From Okapia johnstoni (taxonomy: Eukaryota; Chordata; Mammalia; Artiodactyla; Giraffidae), in assembly GCA_024291935.2 (NCBI GenBank), contig CM044322.1:70795405-70859404 (forward strand): 64,000 bases of DNA, in the 5' to 3' direction. Shown here in pieces: positions 43,101 to 55,702 of the stretch. A program made the position numbers and the translations under genes. Within the stretch, counting starts at the first letter, position 1, and every line of letters starts with the position of its first letter. The notes below the pieces were generated by a model. It ran no database searches, had not been told where the DNA came from, and worked only from the letters and a program-made list of their open reading frames with translations.

Positions 43101-46100
43101 GAGCCGGTGTCTGTGCCCCAACACTGCTTCTCACCCAGGGCTCTGACCTGCTTCCTTGGTCTGGATTTTGCTGGAGGGTCCGCTGGGCTCCCCAGTGCCC
43201 AGGATGTTGCTGGCTAAGACCCGGAACTCGTAGTCCGTCCAAGGCGTAAGGCCCAGCACCTGGGCAGTCTCGGTGTTTCCCTCGATGTTGGCGGGATCTG
43301 CAAGGCACAGGGAGTCAGTGTCCTGCACTTCCTTACCAGTCTGGATGCAAAGGGCAGGGACTGGGTGTGCCTCACTTGCTTATGCCCAGCTCTCACACTG
43401 GTGCCTGCTGTTTACTAAAAGTCAGTGCCTCTTCTGTCAGTGACTGGGAAAGTAGGAGGCAGACCTCCCCACCTTGGAACCTTTGTAAGATGTTGTGAGC
43501 GCTCTGTACCCCATGAATGCTTTCATCGCCCCAGTAATGGTCCTGCCAGGGCTTCAAGGGTGCAAACTGAGCCTCCTCCTTCAACTCTTACCTTGTTCTC
43601 CTGCTCCCTGTGCGGCCCTCTTCCCTAATGGCCTGGGAGCTCCTCCAGGCAGAGCGGCCTACACTTGTCCCCCTTGGAAGCTCCAGCTCCTTGGCCCCCA
43701 CCTCCCACCCCCTCCAGCACTCATGCATGCATGCTGGTTGCTCAGTCATGTTCAACTCTTTGCGACCCCATGGACCGTAGCTTGCCAGGCTCCTCTGTCC
43801 ATGGGATTCTCTAGGCAAGAGTACTGTAGTGGGTTGTCATGCCTTCCTCCAGGGGATCTTCCCAACCCAGGATCGAATCCAGGTATCCCGCATTGCAGAC
43901 GGATTCTTTACCGTCTGAGTCACCAGTACTGACCTAGGTAGGACCTCACACTTACTAGTCCGAACCTGCTTCCACTTCCCTGAAGGCAGAGTGCGAGCCT
44001 GCAGGGTGTACTTGGCGATGGGGCTATGGTTGTCAAAGCCACGACTCCAGCTGAGCTGGACAGAGGTGTCACCGATGTCTCTCACCACCACGCCTCCTGG
44101 GGCACCTGGTGGACCTACGCCAAGAAGTCAGAGCAAAGTGGGTCAGAACTGCAAAGCTTCCAATTGGAGCCAACCTCCTTCAGGCCTGCGTAGACCGCTG
44201 CAGTACCAGGAGGGAGCAGCAGAGGGCGCAGCAAACACATGCTCGGTGGGAGGGCAAGAAACGGGGCGGAGTGAGCTGCGGATGGGGGCTTTCCCGGGGG
44301 AAGGATGTGTCCCAGGCTGGAGGAGTCAGAGGCCCTCACAGAGGCGTGACGGGATTTCCCAGCACGAGCCTCCGACACTCCAGTGAAAGTGCTAGTCGCT
44401 CAGTCGTGTCTGACTCTGCGAACTTATGGCCTCCTTAGGCGCCCGCCAGGCTTCTCTGTCCACGGAATTCCCCAGGTAAGAATACTGTAGTGGACTGCCA
44501 TCCCCTTCTCCAGCCCCAGCAAATTTCTCCAGGCTTGGAACGTGTTTAGAAGTAGATTTTTATAATTTTGGCTTTGGAGGAAGAGTATTCTATTCATTCG
44601 GTACCTGCAAAGGCCCTCAGGATGAGTTCAGCGCAACAGACTTGTTAGACGCCCGTCCCAGTGGGGGTGGGGTGGGAACCCCGTACCTCGGACCAGGACT
44701 GTGGCCTCCTTAGACGCACTGTCCACCACCGTCTGGGCTGTGCATGTGTACTTCCCGCCGTGGCGCAGCTGGGCATTCAGGATGGTCAGATCCCCAACCG
44801 TCTCCTTCTGCACACGAGGGACAGGGGGCAGGGTAGGTCAGAGGACCCTCCCCTGCAGGGAGTCAGGGGGCAAGAGGCGCGGCTCACGGTCCCCTGCTCC
44901 GTTATGCCACAGACCTCTTCACCTTGCTGTTCCTCTCTGCTCTGTGGGAGGAATCAGCTGCTTTCCACTTGGTACCACTGGGGATTAAACAGTAGTTGGT
45001 TGTTTTTTTTTTTTTTTCAGAAGACAGTCAACGTTGGTTTAGGTTAATGATATCATCTGCGTTGGGGGGGGGGGCAGCAGGATAGCAGTAGGGACTTAAG
45101 TCTTGCTGGATGCTGGGAATCCAGGCTTGCCTCTAACCTTCTCCTGCATGTACAGACTTTGGGTGGAACCCAGGGAGCTGCATGTCTAAGGGAGGGGGTG
45201 TATGGACCCAGGGATGAGCTTGCCAGCATTCCTGGGGGAAGGGGAAAGGCTTTGGGGTGGTGATGATTAAGGACATCTTGGGTGCCCTGTCTACCAAGGA
45301 GGGAGAAGCCCTGAGTTCTCTGGCCTCAGGCCTTACCACGCTGGCCCTTTGGTAATGACCCCCAGGCTTGTCAGAGTCGATGGGGAAGTCGTCCAGAGTC
45401 CAGACGAAGGTGAGGTCCATGGTGGGGTCGTGGGAGGCGTGGCACTGCAGGGTCAGGTTGTCACCTAAGTTGATGTCGGCGCTCGAGGGGGCTAGCGTGA
45501 TTTTGGTTGCATCTGCCAAGACAAAGGGCCCCTGAGTGGAGCAGGAGGAGACAGGCCCCAGCAGGGGTAGCAGGCCAGGGTGAGAGGGTTTGCCTTGAAC
45601 CCCAGGAGAAAGAGAACAGGCCGCGTGGCCAACAGTACCCTGACCTGCCAGCAGCCCCCTGAATGTGTGGGAGGGATGGAGGTGCATATCCTGGATGGTG
45701 GTTCCCACTGAGACCAAACCCCGGGGTAGCCTCGAAATGGAACTGGTGAAATATGTCCCCCATGCTGAACCCCCTCCCACGTCCCTCTCCATCCCATCAC
45801 CCGAGGCTGATTTGAAAGCCACAATATTGTAAAGTAATTAGCCTCCAATTAAAATAAATTAATTAAAAAAAAAAAACAGAACTGGGAGGAACATGAGCAC
45901 ATGAGAGCCGGATGGTGGGGAGGGAGGGCGCCCTGCGGTGCCCGAGCCACCGACCACAGCCAGACCGCAGCCCTCACCTCACACTGACCTCAACCAGACC
46001 ATCGCCCTCACCTCGCACAGACCTCAGCCAAACCATTGCCCTCACCTCACACTGACTGCAGCCAAACCACAGCCCTCACCTCGCACAGACAGGGTGCCTG

Positions 46101-49100
46101 TGCTGTTGGCTTTCCCCATGAAGTTCTCAGCAAAGCAGGTGTATTTGCCTTCATCAGACCGACTGACGTTTCTTATGATCAAGGTGCCATCTGGAGTCAC
46201 AGTCACTCTGCAGCAAGACGGAGCACACCTGGCTGACCCAGGAACACCCTGTCGTCCCGGAACAGGGATGGGGCTCCAAGGAGAGAGAGTGCAGCCAGAA
46301 TCGCTTGGGTGGAGAGGGCTGGGCTCGTACCTGCTGCTGTTGACCAAAATCTCAGTGCCTTTGCTCCAGAGCACCACGGCCTTGGGAGCTGCCCGGGGCT
46401 GGCAGGGGATCACGACCTCTCCTCCTCGGGCTGCTGGGATCAGACGCCTTACAGGGTTCAGCCTGAAGTCGGGCGCAAGCGCTGGAAGAAGGGGAGAGCC
46501 CCGCAGTCACCCGGGGAATCAAAACAGTGCCCCTTTGAGTTTGATTAAGACGTCACCTGGCTACATGCTAAACATTTGATGGCCCTCTAAGACCAATCCA
46601 TGAGTGACTCCCAGCAGCACCACTTTTAATAGCCAGGATCCGGCCCCTTCTCCTCACTGCTTCCTGCCACCTCAACTACCACCATTTCTCCGCTGGACTA
46701 CCAAGAGCCCCTTAATTGGTCTTCCTGTTTTTGCACTTTCTTTCTACAATCTTCTCCACACAGCCACCAGGAATATCTTTTTTAAACACACAAGTCAGAC
46801 ACTTAGAATGAAGCCCAGCACCTCCCAAGGGCTCGCACAGCCGTCTCACTCGGATCGCATTCTGCTCCTTCCCACACTCATTGTGCTCCAGTCACCTGAG
46901 CCATTTTCCCTGTTTCTTTTCTGTCCCAAGAAGATGCCATGCTTTTTCCTGCCTCAGGACCTTTGCACTTACTATCGATTTTGCTTCAAAATGCCCAGAT
47001 CTCACATGATTGATTCACATCCCAAATGTGACTTCCTCAGAGAGGTCTTTCCTGACCATTCCCTCTAACTGGCCCACCTTATCCCCACCACTCTGTGGGA
47101 TTTTCTTTATACTGTATTTTTTATGACTATCTGAAATTATCCTTTTAATTATTTGATTTTCTATTTATTTGTCCCTCTCCAGTGGATTGTAAGGCACTTG
47201 AAGGCAGAGACCTTATCTTTCATATTCACTTCTTAGGAGGTGTTGAAGAAGTGCTGTTTGAATGAATGAGTGAGTCTTAGTTAAGCCTCACTACAACTTG
47301 ATGAGATAGGTATCATTCTGTCCATTTTATAGGTGAGGAGACAGACTGCAGGCTCAAGTCACACAACTAAGGATGCTGGACCAGCTGACATTAATAGGCA
47401 CCTGTTATGTGATGGGCAGGTTCTCTGTGCTTTAGCTCTATCATCTCCTTTAACCCCACAGCCTGTATGAGGGCTGGACGATGATGTCTTGATTTTATTA
47501 ATCAAGAAACTGAGACACAAAGAGGTTAACAACTTGCAAAGGTCACATAGGCAAAGGGGCTGCATTAAACCCAAATCTAGTTGATTTGGTTTCCAGTGAC
47601 TTTTGCCACCTTTTTTTCACAGCAGGAGACATTTACTTTCAGATGCGGGTCGAGCCGGAGACCCTGTCGTCTGGGAGCTGTCTAGTGCCTCAGCTCCTGT
47701 CTTCAATCCCTGAGTTCTACTTAGAAGCTGTTGGAAAACTGCCAGGTGAGTGTGTGAGTGTGGAAATGCTGCTGCTCAGAATTCCTGCCACCACCACCCC
47801 CCCACTCGGTGTCCCTGGGGATGTCCTCTCTCCCTGGGCCCTTTACCTTGCACTGCCAGCTCGGCGCTGGCGTAGATGGTACCATGCTTGTTCTCCGCCA
47901 CACACTGGTACATGCCGGAGTCCTCCAGGCTCAGCTTGGAGAACCGCAAGTCCCCAGCCAGCACTTCTACCCGGGCCTGTGCAGAAACGCCCAGCCCAGG
48001 CCGAGGAGGGGCATCAGGACCACTGGAGTGCCCGCCTGGGCGCTCACAGGGGGGCACAGTGGAGACTGCGCTGCCTGGAGAAAGCCCCCATGCAGGGTCC
48101 TCTCCAGGGCTGCCTGGATCCCAGGGTGCAGAGGTTCCCCAGCCCTCACGAACGTCAGCACGTGGAAGCCAGGGGGCTGAGGGACCTACTCAGGACCACC
48201 GGTGCATTTGTGGCTGACGTGTGCCTGGACCCAGGTCCCGGGACCCTCCAGTCAGGAGTCTCTCTGGCTGACCGGGAGAACGTGGCTCTGGGATGTACAG
48301 AAGCACCTAGAACTACCCTCTGGCACCCTAACTGGCCCAGAGGGTCCCCAGGGGTGTGGGGGGTACAGGACCAGGCGAGCAGGGCACAGTGCGCTGGGTT
48401 GGGGAGGACGCCCCAGGTCTCCTACCTGGGAGGTCAGAGGCACCCCGTTCCGCAGCCAGCGCACTGCGGGCCGCGGCTTGCCGGCGGCGGCGCACGCCCA
48501 GTGGAGATCGGAACCGATGTCAGCCTCCCTGTCTGAGATCACCCGGAGCCACTCGGGCTGAGCTGTGGAGACCAAGGGGAGCGTCTGCGGCGGAGCCGGG
48601 CAGGGCCTCCGGGCTAAGTCCCCGGACCGTCGGACAGCAGAGGGCGGAGGGTTCCGGGACGGGGGAGGGTGGTAGAGGGTGGGGAGAAGCAGGTTCACGA
48701 AAACTGGCACTTGGCGCCTCTGCCAGTAACTGTCTTAGTGACAAAGCTTTGTAGCGCGTTCCGTGCGCTCTCTGCAGCTCGGGCCCTGAGCAGGCCGCAG
48801 CACTAGCCTCTTCCGCCCCATACCCAGTGCACTCTGGGCAGAAGGCTTGAGCAAGGGGCGACCCAGCCTCCCTCCGGCCGCTGGGGACTGGGGAAGGCGG
48901 GGCCGCGGGCGCCGGCTGTACCCTGCACGATGATGCGGCCCTGGACGGTGTCGCGGCCCTTGGCGTTCTCTGCCTCACACTCGTAGGTGCCCTCGTCCTC
49001 GAAGCCCACGCTGGGGATCTGCAGGGTGGGCTCGGCCGTAGCCCACTGAGGGGACAGGGAGCCGTCCACTTTGCGCCATTTGATCCTGGGGACGGGGCTG

Positions 49101-52100
49101 CCGGGAGACAGAGCCAGAAGGCTGAGACAACCCGGCCCTCCCAGGGGAGGGACGCTGGGCAGGTGGGGAAGGGAGAGGGGTCCAGGAGAGACGGGGAGAG
49201 CGGCGAAGAGAGTCTGCTCCCAGGGGCTCAGCGCGTCGGGGGTCTGCACCTCGAAGTTGGCTTGCCCTCCCTCCACCCTGCACCAGCCTTGTCTAGGCCT
49301 GGCCTCCTCACAGCGGCCTGAGACCTGGGTCTCCACGGGTCCCTCTGCCTTCTCCCCCCCAGGGCCTGCCCTCTACTTTTCAAAGGGGATTTAGTTGTTA
49401 GTAATCTGTGTACTAAATTGACTGAGGAATCGGTGAATCTTCTGTGCTTTAACCATGGATTTTCTGGAAGCCCAATCACTGTCCACAAATCAGGGGGCAT
49501 CCTGGGTAACCACAGGAGATATGAGGGAGGAGGGGAGCAATGGTCAAATCACATTCTTGCATTCATTCTACAAACATTCATCGAGCACCTGCTATCAGCT
49601 TAGCACTGGTCCAGTGAATTCTTTTCCTGAGTGAGGAAGATTTCTATTATAAATTTTCTATCTTAAAAGATAACTGCTAGCATCCATAGAATGCTTATTC
49701 AATGCCAGATACTGCTCTAAGCACTGTATATATATTAGTTCATTCAAATCTCATAACAACACCATGAGGTAGGTACTATTATTAACGCTATGTACAAATA
49801 GGGAAACTGAGGCTCAGAGAAGTGAAGTGGTTCACCCAAGGTCTCCCCACCAGCAAGTGACAGAGCTGGGGTTTGAGCAAGGCAGGCCAGCTTGGGGTCC
49901 ACGCACCACGTTACCTGCCTCCAGCCTGGGGTGCTACATAAGCTGCCTGAGCCCGTCATGCGTTGCTGGGAAGACCAAGTGAGCTGACGTGTCAGGACCC
50001 TGATGTGTGCAATGCCTCACCTACAGACTCAGTGCCCACTGAGGGCCCAGCATCCTGCTAGACCCTGCGGGGGCACCAAGATGGCTGAGAGCTGGCCTTG
50101 CCCTCTCCCTGGGGGTTCAGAGGGGCTGTGCCCTCCCTCCCCAGCACTCACTTCCCGAAGGCAAAGCACTCCAGGGTGACCTGCTGTCCCACCAGCGCGT
50201 AGGTCTCTGCCGGGAACCGGGCCTTGATGCTGGGAGCAAAGAGCCTGGTGTCTGCGGAGAGGGGGAGTGTGAGCGTCAGACACAAATGCTCCAGGTCAGG
50301 GCTCCTGTGCTTGTGACCTCAGTGTGGCTCAGAGCCCGCGTTTCTTGATTCCCTTTCCCCTTGGCGGCTGGAGCAAGTCTCTGAGGCTGGGCCGCAGGAG
50401 GGCCCTGGGGTCCAGGCCCAGACCCTGTGCCCTCTGAGCTGCTCTTTACAGCTTCAGAGGGAAAAGCCCCTTTTCCAACGCCCTTGACCCCTTCAGCCCC
50501 CTCCCCCTGGCCTTGCCCTCAGACAACCTTCTGCGGCCAGGTTGAGCTGAGCAAACTTGCTGAAGACACTCTTGGTGGAGAAGTCCATGTGGCTGGTGGC
50601 CAGGCAGGAGTAGTTGCCCAGATCTGAGGCGTTGGTCCGCGCGATGTACAGGTTCCCTGTGGTCTGGGACACGAAGTGCCGCCCGTCCGTCGGGATGAAG
50701 TTGGGGAACTCATTGAGGAGCCAGCGGTAGGACAAGCCTGCGAAGGGGGAGTCTGAGGGACCTGGGCCGCTGGGTAAGGGAGCAGCCCTGCTGGGACCCT
50801 ACCATGCGGCTGGGACCTGTAGACCCGTCCTGAGAGCCGCGGGGCCCTGAACTGGGGCTGAGGGGAGACCCAGAGGGAAGTCGTGTCTTTATTCCCACTC
50901 TCAGGGAGTGCTGTCTGCTGGGGAAACAGCTTGCACCCTTGGGACACTCCCAGTCTGGGGTGCTGGGGGGCACAGAATCATCTAGAGCTGGGGACCCAGG
51001 GATCAGTGCTCCAGGGTCCCTCACCACCTCTTACTCCATCCCTCTTCTGTGAGTGGCCAGACGCCTCCTGTACCCTCTTACATCACCCAGGGGCTTGACT
51101 CACCTGGGTAGTGGGCGGGCGGGTTACATGGTAGCATCACCCCCCAGCCTTCATGGGTTTTCACTGGGTCTCGCTCCTCCTTAGAGAATTCCTGCAGAAC
51201 TGGAGGTGGAATCCAAGGGTATGTACTGTTACTACACATGGATGTATCGGAAGCAACATCCTCTCTCTGTTTTTGAAATGTATGTAAATGATGTCATTCT
51301 ACTCCTCCCCTTTTGCAACATTTAAAAACCTCTTGGGACTTCCCTGGCCACCCAGGGGTTAAGACTCCACAATCTCAATGTAGGGGGCCCAGGTTCGATC
51401 CCTGGTCAGGGAACTAGTTCCTACATTCCACAACTAAGAGCCCGCATGCTGCAACTAAGACTTGGCGCAGTCAAATAAATAAATAGATGTTAAAAATAAG
51501 TTTCTGTTAACTTTGGCCACCTGATGCAAAGAATTGACTCATTGGGAAAGACCCTGATGCTGGGAAAGATTGAAGGCAAGAGGAGAAGGGGACGACAGAG
51601 GATGAGATGGTTGGATGGCATCACCGACTCAATGGACATGAGTTTGAGTAAACTCTAGGAGTTGGTGATGGACAGGGAGGCCTGGCGTGCTGCAGTCCAT
51701 GGGGTCGCAAAGAGTCAGACATGACTGAGCGACTGAACTGAACCGAACATGTTTCAGAATCATCTACATCAGTACATGTAAATCTAGTTCATTCATTTTA
51801 ATTTCAGAGAGATACTTTATTACATGACTATATCAAAATGTATGTATCCATTCCCTATTGATAGATTTTAAGTAAAAAAAAATTTTAATCACACACAAAA
51901 AAAGAACTGGAGGTGGAAACTGAGCCCTCAGGCACTGGCCTTCGAGCCTCCGGGCCCCGCCCAGCTCAGCCTCCTTGGGGCAGGAGTCACTCGCCCTTTC
52001 TGGACACTTCCCAGCACCCTCTTTGCCACCCCACAGCGTCTCAGCCCCCCATGGGGCTCACAGCCGAAGCGGAGGACAGCCTCTCTGCTGACGACAGTGC

Positions 52101-55100
52101 CCACGGGGTTAGAAGCCAGGCACTGGTAGACGCCAGCATCCTGGGCCTTGGTGGGGTTCATGATGACCAGGTTGCCCCCGACCAGCTGCTGGCGGGAGCC
52201 CGGCTCCAGCTTCATTTCGGTGCCGTTCATCTTCCACCTGCAGTGGGGGTGGCGGGGCACTGATGTGAAGACAGACTGCCCACTGCCCAGGGCCTCCCAG
52301 CAGCACCACGGGGGTCTCACCTATAGGTGGCCGGAGGGCTGGCCCGCGCACGGCACGCCAGTGTCACCTTCTCCTCTGTGGACTCCTCTGGGAATAGTAG
52401 ACCGAGGGGCTGCTCTTCAAAGACAGGCCCAAAGGTAGCTGGGGATCCCCAGGCCGAGCTCCAAGCTGCAAATGGGGGACATCACCAGAGATCTCAGGGC
52501 CTAGGGGCCAGCTGGAGCCTGGTCTTCAGGGCAGTGTTGTTCAATAGAACTTTCTGCAGTGATGGGAAGGTTCCATTTTCTGAACTGTCCAGTACAGTAG
52601 CCACTAGCCACTGGCCATTGTGCCCCTGAAATATGGCTAGTGCAGCTGAGTAACCAGATTTTTAATTTTATTTAATTATAATTAATTAAAATTTCAATTT
52701 AAATAGGTTAGGCAGAACACAAATTTGGAAAACTCAGCAGTGGCCACAAGACTGGAAAAGGTCACTTTTCATTCATATCCCAAAGAATGTTCAGCTTACT
52801 GTACAACTGCATTTATTTCACATGCTAGCAAGGTAATGCTCAAAATTCTTCAAGCTAGGTTTCAACAGTACGTGAACTGAGAACTTCCAGATGTAAAAGG
52901 TGGATTTAGAAAAAGCAGAGGAACCAGAGATCAAATTGCCAACATCTGTTGGATCATAGAAAAAGCAAGAGAATTCCAAAAACATCTGCCTCATTGACTA
53001 TGAGAAAGCCTTTGATTGTGTGAATCACAATAAACTGGAAAATTAAAGAGATGGGAATATCAGACCACCTTTCCTGTCTCTTGAGAAACTTGTAAGCAGG
53101 TCAAGAAGCAACAGTTAGAACAGGACACGGAACAATGGACTGGTTCAAAATTGGGAAAGGAATACATCAAGGCTGTATATCATCACCCTGCTTATTTAAC
53201 TCATAAGTACATCATGTGAAATGCCAGGTTGGATGAATCACAAGCTGGGATAAAGATTGGTAGGAGAAATAAATATCAACAACTTTAGATATTCAGATGA
53301 TACCACCCTTATGGCAGAAAGTGAAGAGAAACTAAAGAGTCTCTTGATGAAAGTGAAAGAGGAGAGTGAAAAATCTGGCTTAAAACTCAACTTTCAAAAA
53401 ACTGTGATCATGGCATCCGGTCCCATCACTTCATGGCAAATAGATGGGGAAACAATGGAAACAGTGACAGACTTTATTTTCTTCAGCTCCAAAATCACTG
53501 TGGATGGTGACTGCAGCCGTGAAGACAAGTCTGGACAAATCCAGACAGCATGTTAAAAAGCAGAGACATCACTTTGCTGACAAAGGTCAATGTAGTCAAA
53601 GCTATGGTTTTTATAGTAGTCATGTACAGATGTGAGAATTGGACCGTAAAGATGGCTGAGTGCCTAAGAATTGATGCTTTCAAACTATTATGCTGGAGAA
53701 GACTCTTGAGAGTCCTTTGGACAGCAAGATCAAACCAGTCTATCCTAAAGGAAATCAACCCTGAATATTCATTGGAAGCTCCAATACTTGAATACTTGAC
53801 CACCTGATGCAAAGAGCCAACTCTTTGGAAAAGAGCCTGATGCTGGGAAAGATTGAAGGCAAGAGAAGGGGGCAGTAGAGGTTGAGATGGGGAGATGGCA
53901 TCACCGACTCAATGGACATGAGTTTGAGCAAACTCCGGGAGATGGTGAAGGATAGGGAAGCCTGGCGTGCTGCAGTTCTTGGAGTTGCAAAGAGTTGGAC
54001 ATGACTTAATGACTGAACACCAAGGCAGACTCCATCTCGTCAAGTTAGTTCAGTCAATCACCCCTTCTACGCAGGTGCTGAGTACCTGCTATATACTTAG
54101 CACTGGGCTAGGGACTGTGTAGCACTTCTTTCACATGGAGCCTGAGGGCCAGGAAGGAAGGCAGAAAGCTGACAGTACAAGAAGGCAAGGACCGTAACAG
54201 TGGTTTAGGTTCACGTGCAGAGACCCTTGGAGTGGAAGTGGCCAGAGGACTCAGGGGAGAGCTGGCCTGTGGGGTGTGAGAGGGACCTGGAGAGACACCT
54301 GGAAGCCACAGTCCAAGCAGCGGGGAGAGGATGTGTGGCCCTGGGCCTGTGCTCTTTCTGGGGAGCCGTCCCCGGAGAATGTGCTGGGGCGTGGGCCTCT
54401 GCAGGCTGTCACAGGACCCTCTGGGCCTCAGCTTCCTCACCTATGAGATGGGAAGATGAACGCCCCTCCCGAGGCCCACAGCAGGGTCACCCGGCACAGG
54501 GTGTGTGCTCAGTGCCCGGCTCCTGGATCCAAGTGAGGCATGGGGTGGGGACCAGGGGCAAGCAAGGCTCAGGGGTGGGTGGATGCTGTACAGGTGGCTT
54601 TGGGGCATTTTTATAAAATTTCCGTGTGACAATTCAAGAAAGAGAGGCCCAGAAAAGGGAGTGACTTGCCCACCGTCACAGGGCAAGCCTGTGGCACACA
54701 CAGGTCTAGACCTTGGGCTCTTGAGTTTGCTGAGCGGATGGGCATCCCACATGCAAATGGTGTTTCTCTGCCTGGCCCCCTGTGGGGGCAGATGCCTTGC
54801 TCTTCCCCTCGCTTGTCTGGGCTCCCTGGGCAGGGGATGCGAGGCAAAGGGCAGGATCCCACACCCGCCTCCATGTGCTGACTGGGCGGCCAGGCATGCC
54901 TTGCCTTTGTGGTGTCAGGCAGGAGCCAGGCCACCCCTAGCTGGCTCCTGTCCCTCAGTGAAGCTGATTTCAGGCTCCTTGGTGGGTTGTGGGGTGGGGT
55001 CCCCATTAACTAATTAGCGTCTGCTCTCCTGGTTCATCCAGCTGTCAGCCTTAGTCCAGGGGCGGGGGTGGACCCCATGCCACAGCTGAGGCCCGCTTCT

Positions 55101-55670
55101 AGACCCCCGGGAGTGACGGCAGCTGCTAAGCAGCTCTCAGAATGGAGGAGGAGGCAGGGCTTCCTGAAACGGCACCCCACCTCCCCCGAGCCGTCTCTCT
55201 CCCTCATGGCTGCCCTGGGCCTCAGTGATGGCCATGGTACCTTAATCTCGAGTTAATGATGGTAGTGGTGGGGGACCCGTGCCCCAGCTGGGACTGTGCG
55301 GAGGGGAGGTGGGTGTGGGAAGGCAGCCAGGCTGCTGGGAACAGCCCTGCATAATCGGGCTTCCAGGAAGTCTGTCTATGGTGGGGGTGGGGGGCTGAGT
55401 GGGCCTAGGGCACAGTGATGCTTCAAGACTGGCTTCCTTCTGGAGAAGCTTTATCCCCTGCACTAGGCCATATACACACCCTCACCCCAATATCCACACA
55501 TGCACACTTTCCACACCTGTCATGTACGCTCACTTCCTTACATGCACACAGACATCACACATATATACATACATGACTCTCTAAGCTACTCCAGGAGTCA
55601 GATATATACGTTTATACACACATCAGTTTCCACACACAGACGGCTACAAATGTCTACATATACTTGTATA

Positions 55671-55702
<32 letters not shown>

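Larger units (their letters stand above)
40745..43147 (-). other. CNTN2: CNTN2 intron between FnIII-1 and FnIII-2
   Basis: A 2.4-kb intron with two MIRs, a Bov-A2 dimer and a CHR SINE, each listed separately. No exon was recognised. Confidence 0.85.

Noticed and set aside
45971..46083. CRISPR-like array with regular spacing
   Set aside because: The 34-bp units are contiguous with no unique spacers and lie in a mammalian exon/intron border, so this is a minisatellite.
53257..53807. Reverse-transcriptase-like frames as a host gene
   Set aside because: They belong to a truncated, frameshifted BovB retrotransposon copy.
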